Shown: in pieces, positions 5,721-7,850 of the stretch
Layout of the letters: each line of letters starts with the position of its first letter
Position numbering within the stretch: position 1 is the first letter of the stretch
DNA from: an uncultured Selenomonadales bacterium
GTDB taxonomy: Bacteria > Bacillota > Negativicutes > Selenomonadales > Selenomonadaceae
Direction of reading: 5' to 3'
NCBI GenBank assembly: GCA_937915885.1
Contig: CALGGP010000311.1
Location: 1 to 7,850, forward strand
Length of the DNA: 7,850 bases
Made by a program: the position numbers and the translations under genes
The notes under the pieces: generated by a model
The model's input: the letters and a program-made list of their open reading frames with translations, nothing else
Told to the model about the DNA's origin: nothing
The model's database searches: none

Positions 5721-7118
5721 TCAATAATGCCGCACCACTTCAAATCGCCACAGATTGATCGAGTCGCTCGTCGGAATATGCCCCTTGCGCATCGCGATCC
5801 GCACTTGATCTTCAACCTTGTCGACGCCCTCGAGATCGGGCAACAGCAATCCGCGACGTCCTTTGCTTTCGACGATGACGCCGTATTTTTTTACGTCCAA
5901 ATCCTTCATACTGAACACGCGCTCCGGCTTGCCGAGCACATCAACGCTGTATTCGAGCGCCCCGAGTTCGCTTTCCTCGACCGGCGAAAAACGCGGATCT
6001 TTCGAGCACGCCGAGATCGCATTCTGAACGATCTCGAGCGCAATTGAATCCGTCGTCGGCGCGATCGTTCCGATGCAGCCGCGCAATTGCCCGTCCTTAT
6101 GCAGCGACACGAACGCCCCCGCCTTGTCGTTGAGCATCTCCTTCGGCAAATCCTTCGGCAGTTCGCTCAACGGCTGATGCGTCTTAACAAATGTCTCCAG
6201 GCTCAACCGCGCCAATTTTACGTACTCGTCCTCGTGCGCTTTGCGATCGCCGAGCTCCTTCGATTTGACCGCCTCCAACTTTTTGCCGAAGTCCCGCGTC
6301 GGATCGTCGCCTTTGATCCCGATCCACGCCACGCCGTAGCCCACTCCGAACGGTCCCTCATACGACAGCTGTTGACATTCGACGTTCTTTTTGTCGAGCG
6401 CGCCCGCCATTATCCAAAACGACCGCAGCCCGCACTCCGCCGCTCGTTCGCAGAATTTATTATCCATCGTCAGCATCGACAGAAAATCGCCTTCGCTGAT
6501 ATACTTCATGATTTTCTCGTCGAACGCCGGACCTTCCTCAACGTAGCCGTACGGACCATCGTGCTTGAGCTTATGCGACAGATCGCCACTCGCCACATAC
6601 ACCACCCGCCGATTCAATTGATCCGCCGTCCGCGCGATCAACTGTCCAAACTTATAGTGATCGGTATTCGGCAGCCCGCTCAACCCGATCCGCACGACCT
6701 TCACTTTGGAAAAATCGACGCCTGCCTGCTCGAGGAAGCGCAACGGGATCAAAGTGCCGTGATCGAGCGATGCATCGCGCTCGCCGAAGGTGCCCGCATG
6801 AATTTTTTCGACCTCTGCATTATCAGCCAACGTCTGAACGAAGTCGGTATCGTAATCGACTTCGATTTTTACATTGGGCGCGCGGAATCTCTCAAAATTG
6901 CCGGAGGCGTGCTCGCCCGGGGAGATATGAAAATAATCGGCGTAGAGGATCGAGTGCGGGCTGGTGATGACGATCGTCTCGGGGTTGAGCGCCGCCGCCA
7001 ATCGCGCCGCCTTTTGATACGCGTCGATGGTCGGTTGAATTTTTTTCTCCTCGCCGCGCCCGACTTCGGGCAAAATCACCGGCGGGTGCGGCACCACCAT
7101 TGCTGCCAATATCGACAT
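5721..7118 (-). CDS. amrA: LigB-like/AMMECR1 fusion (AmmeMemoRadiSam system protein A)
   Basis: The 465-residue protein has two domains. Residues 1-270 resemble the class III extradiol dioxygenase/MEMO fold, with PHPPVILPEVG (10-20), SPHS (53-56), LDHGTLIPL (118-126) and ASGDLSHKL (176-184); His11, His55, His120 and His182 are candidate metal ligands. Residues about 295-465 are an AMMECR1 domain with the signature LRGCIG (345-350), DPRFSPV (374-380) and a GVIVESKGRRGLLLP segment. In many anaerobes and archaea these domains accompany a radical SAM enzyme in the AmmeMemoRadiSam set, whose reaction is unknown; an oxygen-dependent ring cleavage is unlikely in an anaerobe. No radical SAM gene lies in the window. 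The ATG at 7116-7118 follows AAGGAGGA by 7 nt. The gene begins 14 nt after the acyltransferase stop and ends 10 nt before rnhA. The gene symbol is tentative. Confidence 0.92.
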   Translation of the reverse strand: MSILAAMVVPHPPVILPEVGRGEEKKIQPTIDAYQKAARLAAALNPETIVITSPHSILYADYFHISPGEHASGNFERFRAPNVKIEVDYDTDFVQTLADNAEVEKIHAGTFGERDASLDHGTLIPLRFLEQAGVDFSKVKVVRIGLSGLPNTDHYKFGQLIARTADQLNRRVVYVASGDLSHKLKHDGPYGYVEEGPAFDEKIMKYISEGDFLSMLTMDNKFCERAAECGLRSFWIMAGALDKKNVECQQLSYEGPFGVGYGVAWIGIKGDDPTRDFGKKLEAVKSKELGDRKAHEDEYVKLARLSLETFVKTHQPLSELPKDLPKEMLNDKAGAFVSLHKDGQLRGCIGTIAPTTDSIALEIVQNAISACSKDPRFSPVEESELGALEYSVDVLGKPERVFSMKDLDVKKYGVIVESKGRRGLLLPDLEGVDKVEDQVRIAMRKGHIPTSDSINLWRFEVVRHY

Positions 7119-7132
7119 TAAAAATTCCTCCT

Positions 7133-7850
7133 TCAGATTGCGAAACGATTTTTCGCCCCGTTCTTCGACAGCTCGAGCAGATATTGTAATTTGTCTTCGG
7201 CTGTCCGATATGCACTCAACGCCCGATCTATCTCGTCAAACGACAGACTCTCGCCGTCGCGCTCGTAAGTAAATTTATCCGTCGCCATCACGGCATATTT
7301 TTTTGTCTCCGCGTCCTTCCAATTGTGGACAGATTCGCCAGACCAAAAAATTTTTTCCTTGATCTGTCGTGCGGGATTGCCCGCCCAAATCGTGTTTGAC
7401 GGAATCTTTTTTCCGCTGACGACCGCGTTCGCTCCGATCACCGAGCCCGAGCCGATATGCGTACCTTTCAATATCGTCGCGAATTGCCCGATCCAAACGT
7501 GATCGCCGATGAAAACGCTCCGCGTCGGATTGAGGCGCTCCTTCGTCTCTGTCGAATAGATCAGATGCGGATCGGAATTGCGCACCCAAGTGTTGAATGA
7601 CACCGTGCAACCGTTGCCCATCACAAAATGTTTTTGCTCCGACAGAAGTAATTGCATCGCCGCGCCGTACCGATTGATAAAATTATTTTTGCCGAAGTAC
7701 ACCGCTTGATTGCTGTGAACCATCAGTTTGAAATGATACGGGTTCCTGTTCGCGCTCAGAAACAAGATCGAATTGCTGCCATTAAAATTTATAACGCTTT
7801 TGCCGAGGTTAAGATTGCCCTCGAGAAATAAAATGTTTCGCCCCCCCCCC
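7133..7850 (-). CDS. Hexapeptide-repeat O-acyltransferase, 5' end cut by the window edge
   Basis: The frame stays open to the right edge, so the start is missing; 238 residues are visible, counting three glycines read from the terminal G-run. Several [LIV]-G-x4 turns of a left-handed beta helix are seen, such as FGKNNF, MGNGCT, IGDHVW, IGQFAT, IGSGSV and IGANAV. The central WVRNSDPH carries the probable catalytic histidine, and SGKKIPSNTIWAGNPARQIKE is the usual end of the acetyltransferase fold. About 70 less typical residues follow (from IFWSGESVH to NRFAI), rich in charge. Relatives acetylate sugars of capsule, lipopolysaccharide or glycoprotein glycans using acetyl-CoA; the acceptor here cannot be told. 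A TTG at 7763-7765 could be mistaken for the start, but coding continues upstream of it with beta-helix character. Its TGA overlaps the SD of the next gene. Confidence 0.85.
   Translation of the reverse strand, partial: GGGRNILFLEGNLNLGKSVINFNGSNSILFLSANRNPYHFKLMVHSNQAVYFGKNNFINRYGAAMQLLLSEQKHFVMGNGCTVSFNTWVRNSDPHLIYSTETKERLNPTRSVFIGDHVWIGQFATILKGTHIGSGSVIGANAVVSGKKIPSNTIWAGNPARQIKEKIFWSGESVHNWKDAETKKYAVMATDKFTYERDGESLSFDEIDRALSAYRTAEDKLQYLLELSKNGAKNRFAI
7841..7850. repeat. Run of ten C at the right edge
   Basis: Ten consecutive C residues, read as a G-run on the coding strand of the acyltransferase, end the window. It could be a genuine homopolymer tract inside the gene or a poly-G sequencing artefact at a contig end. 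Its full length is unknown. Confidence 0.9.

Noticed and set aside
6087..7121. Open frame of 344 codons on the plus strand, opposite the AMMECR1 fusion gene
   Set aside because: Its product is Arg/His-rich with no recognisable domain, it mirrors the GC-biased codons of the real gene, and the minus-strand product shows clear family motifs throughout.

Overview
The window reads as a bacterial chromosome fragment, most likely from an anaerobic Firmicutes-type lineage (Negativicutes or a clostridial relative). This rests on three things: the NAD-linked PyrK/PyrD type of dihydroorotate dehydrogenase, the heavy use of TTG starts behind strong AGGAGG-type ribosome binding sites, and a LigB/AMMECR1 fusion protein typical of that phylum. 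The taxonomic call is an inference and is only moderately secure.

Left part, plus strand (1-3232). An array of 3.8 copies of a 70-bp repeat, itself built of degenerate 7-bp words, ends 21 bp before the first gene. A tight three-gene operon follows: pgeF (multicopper-polyphenol-oxidase-like peptidoglycan editing factor), pyrK (FAD and 2Fe-2S electron-transfer subunit) and a pyrD-type gene. All three must start at TTG. The pyrD product is unusual: a complete class 1B dihydroorotate dehydrogenase domain is preceded, in the same frame, by about 140 residues that look like a DUF4145 (HEPN-type) domain, normally seen on type I restriction HsdR subunits and related defence proteins. The operon ends at a good intrinsic terminator.

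Middle (3233-3602). A leftward-pointing hairpin is followed by a textbook sigma-70 promoter and a tRNA-Arg(UCU) gene. A hairpin after the tRNA serves as terminator for the convergent minus-strand genes and perhaps also for the tRNA.

Right part, minus strand (3603-7850). The apparent operon, in transcription order, is a hexapeptide-repeat O-acyltransferase (cut by the right edge), a LigB-like/AMMECR1 fusion (AmmeMemoRadiSam protein A), rnhA (RNase HI) and prfC (release factor 3). Gaps between these genes are short, with Shine-Dalgarno sites overlapping the stop codon of the gene before.

The two parts differ sharply in composition. I find no GATC at all in positions 1-3538 and roughly 55-60 in 3539-7850. 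The change falls just past the 3' end of the tRNA gene, so it may mark an island boundary or a chimeric assembly join. The window ends in ten C residues, which may also be an artefact. The two observations most worth following are the DUF4145-PyrD fusion and the GATC discontinuity at the tRNA.
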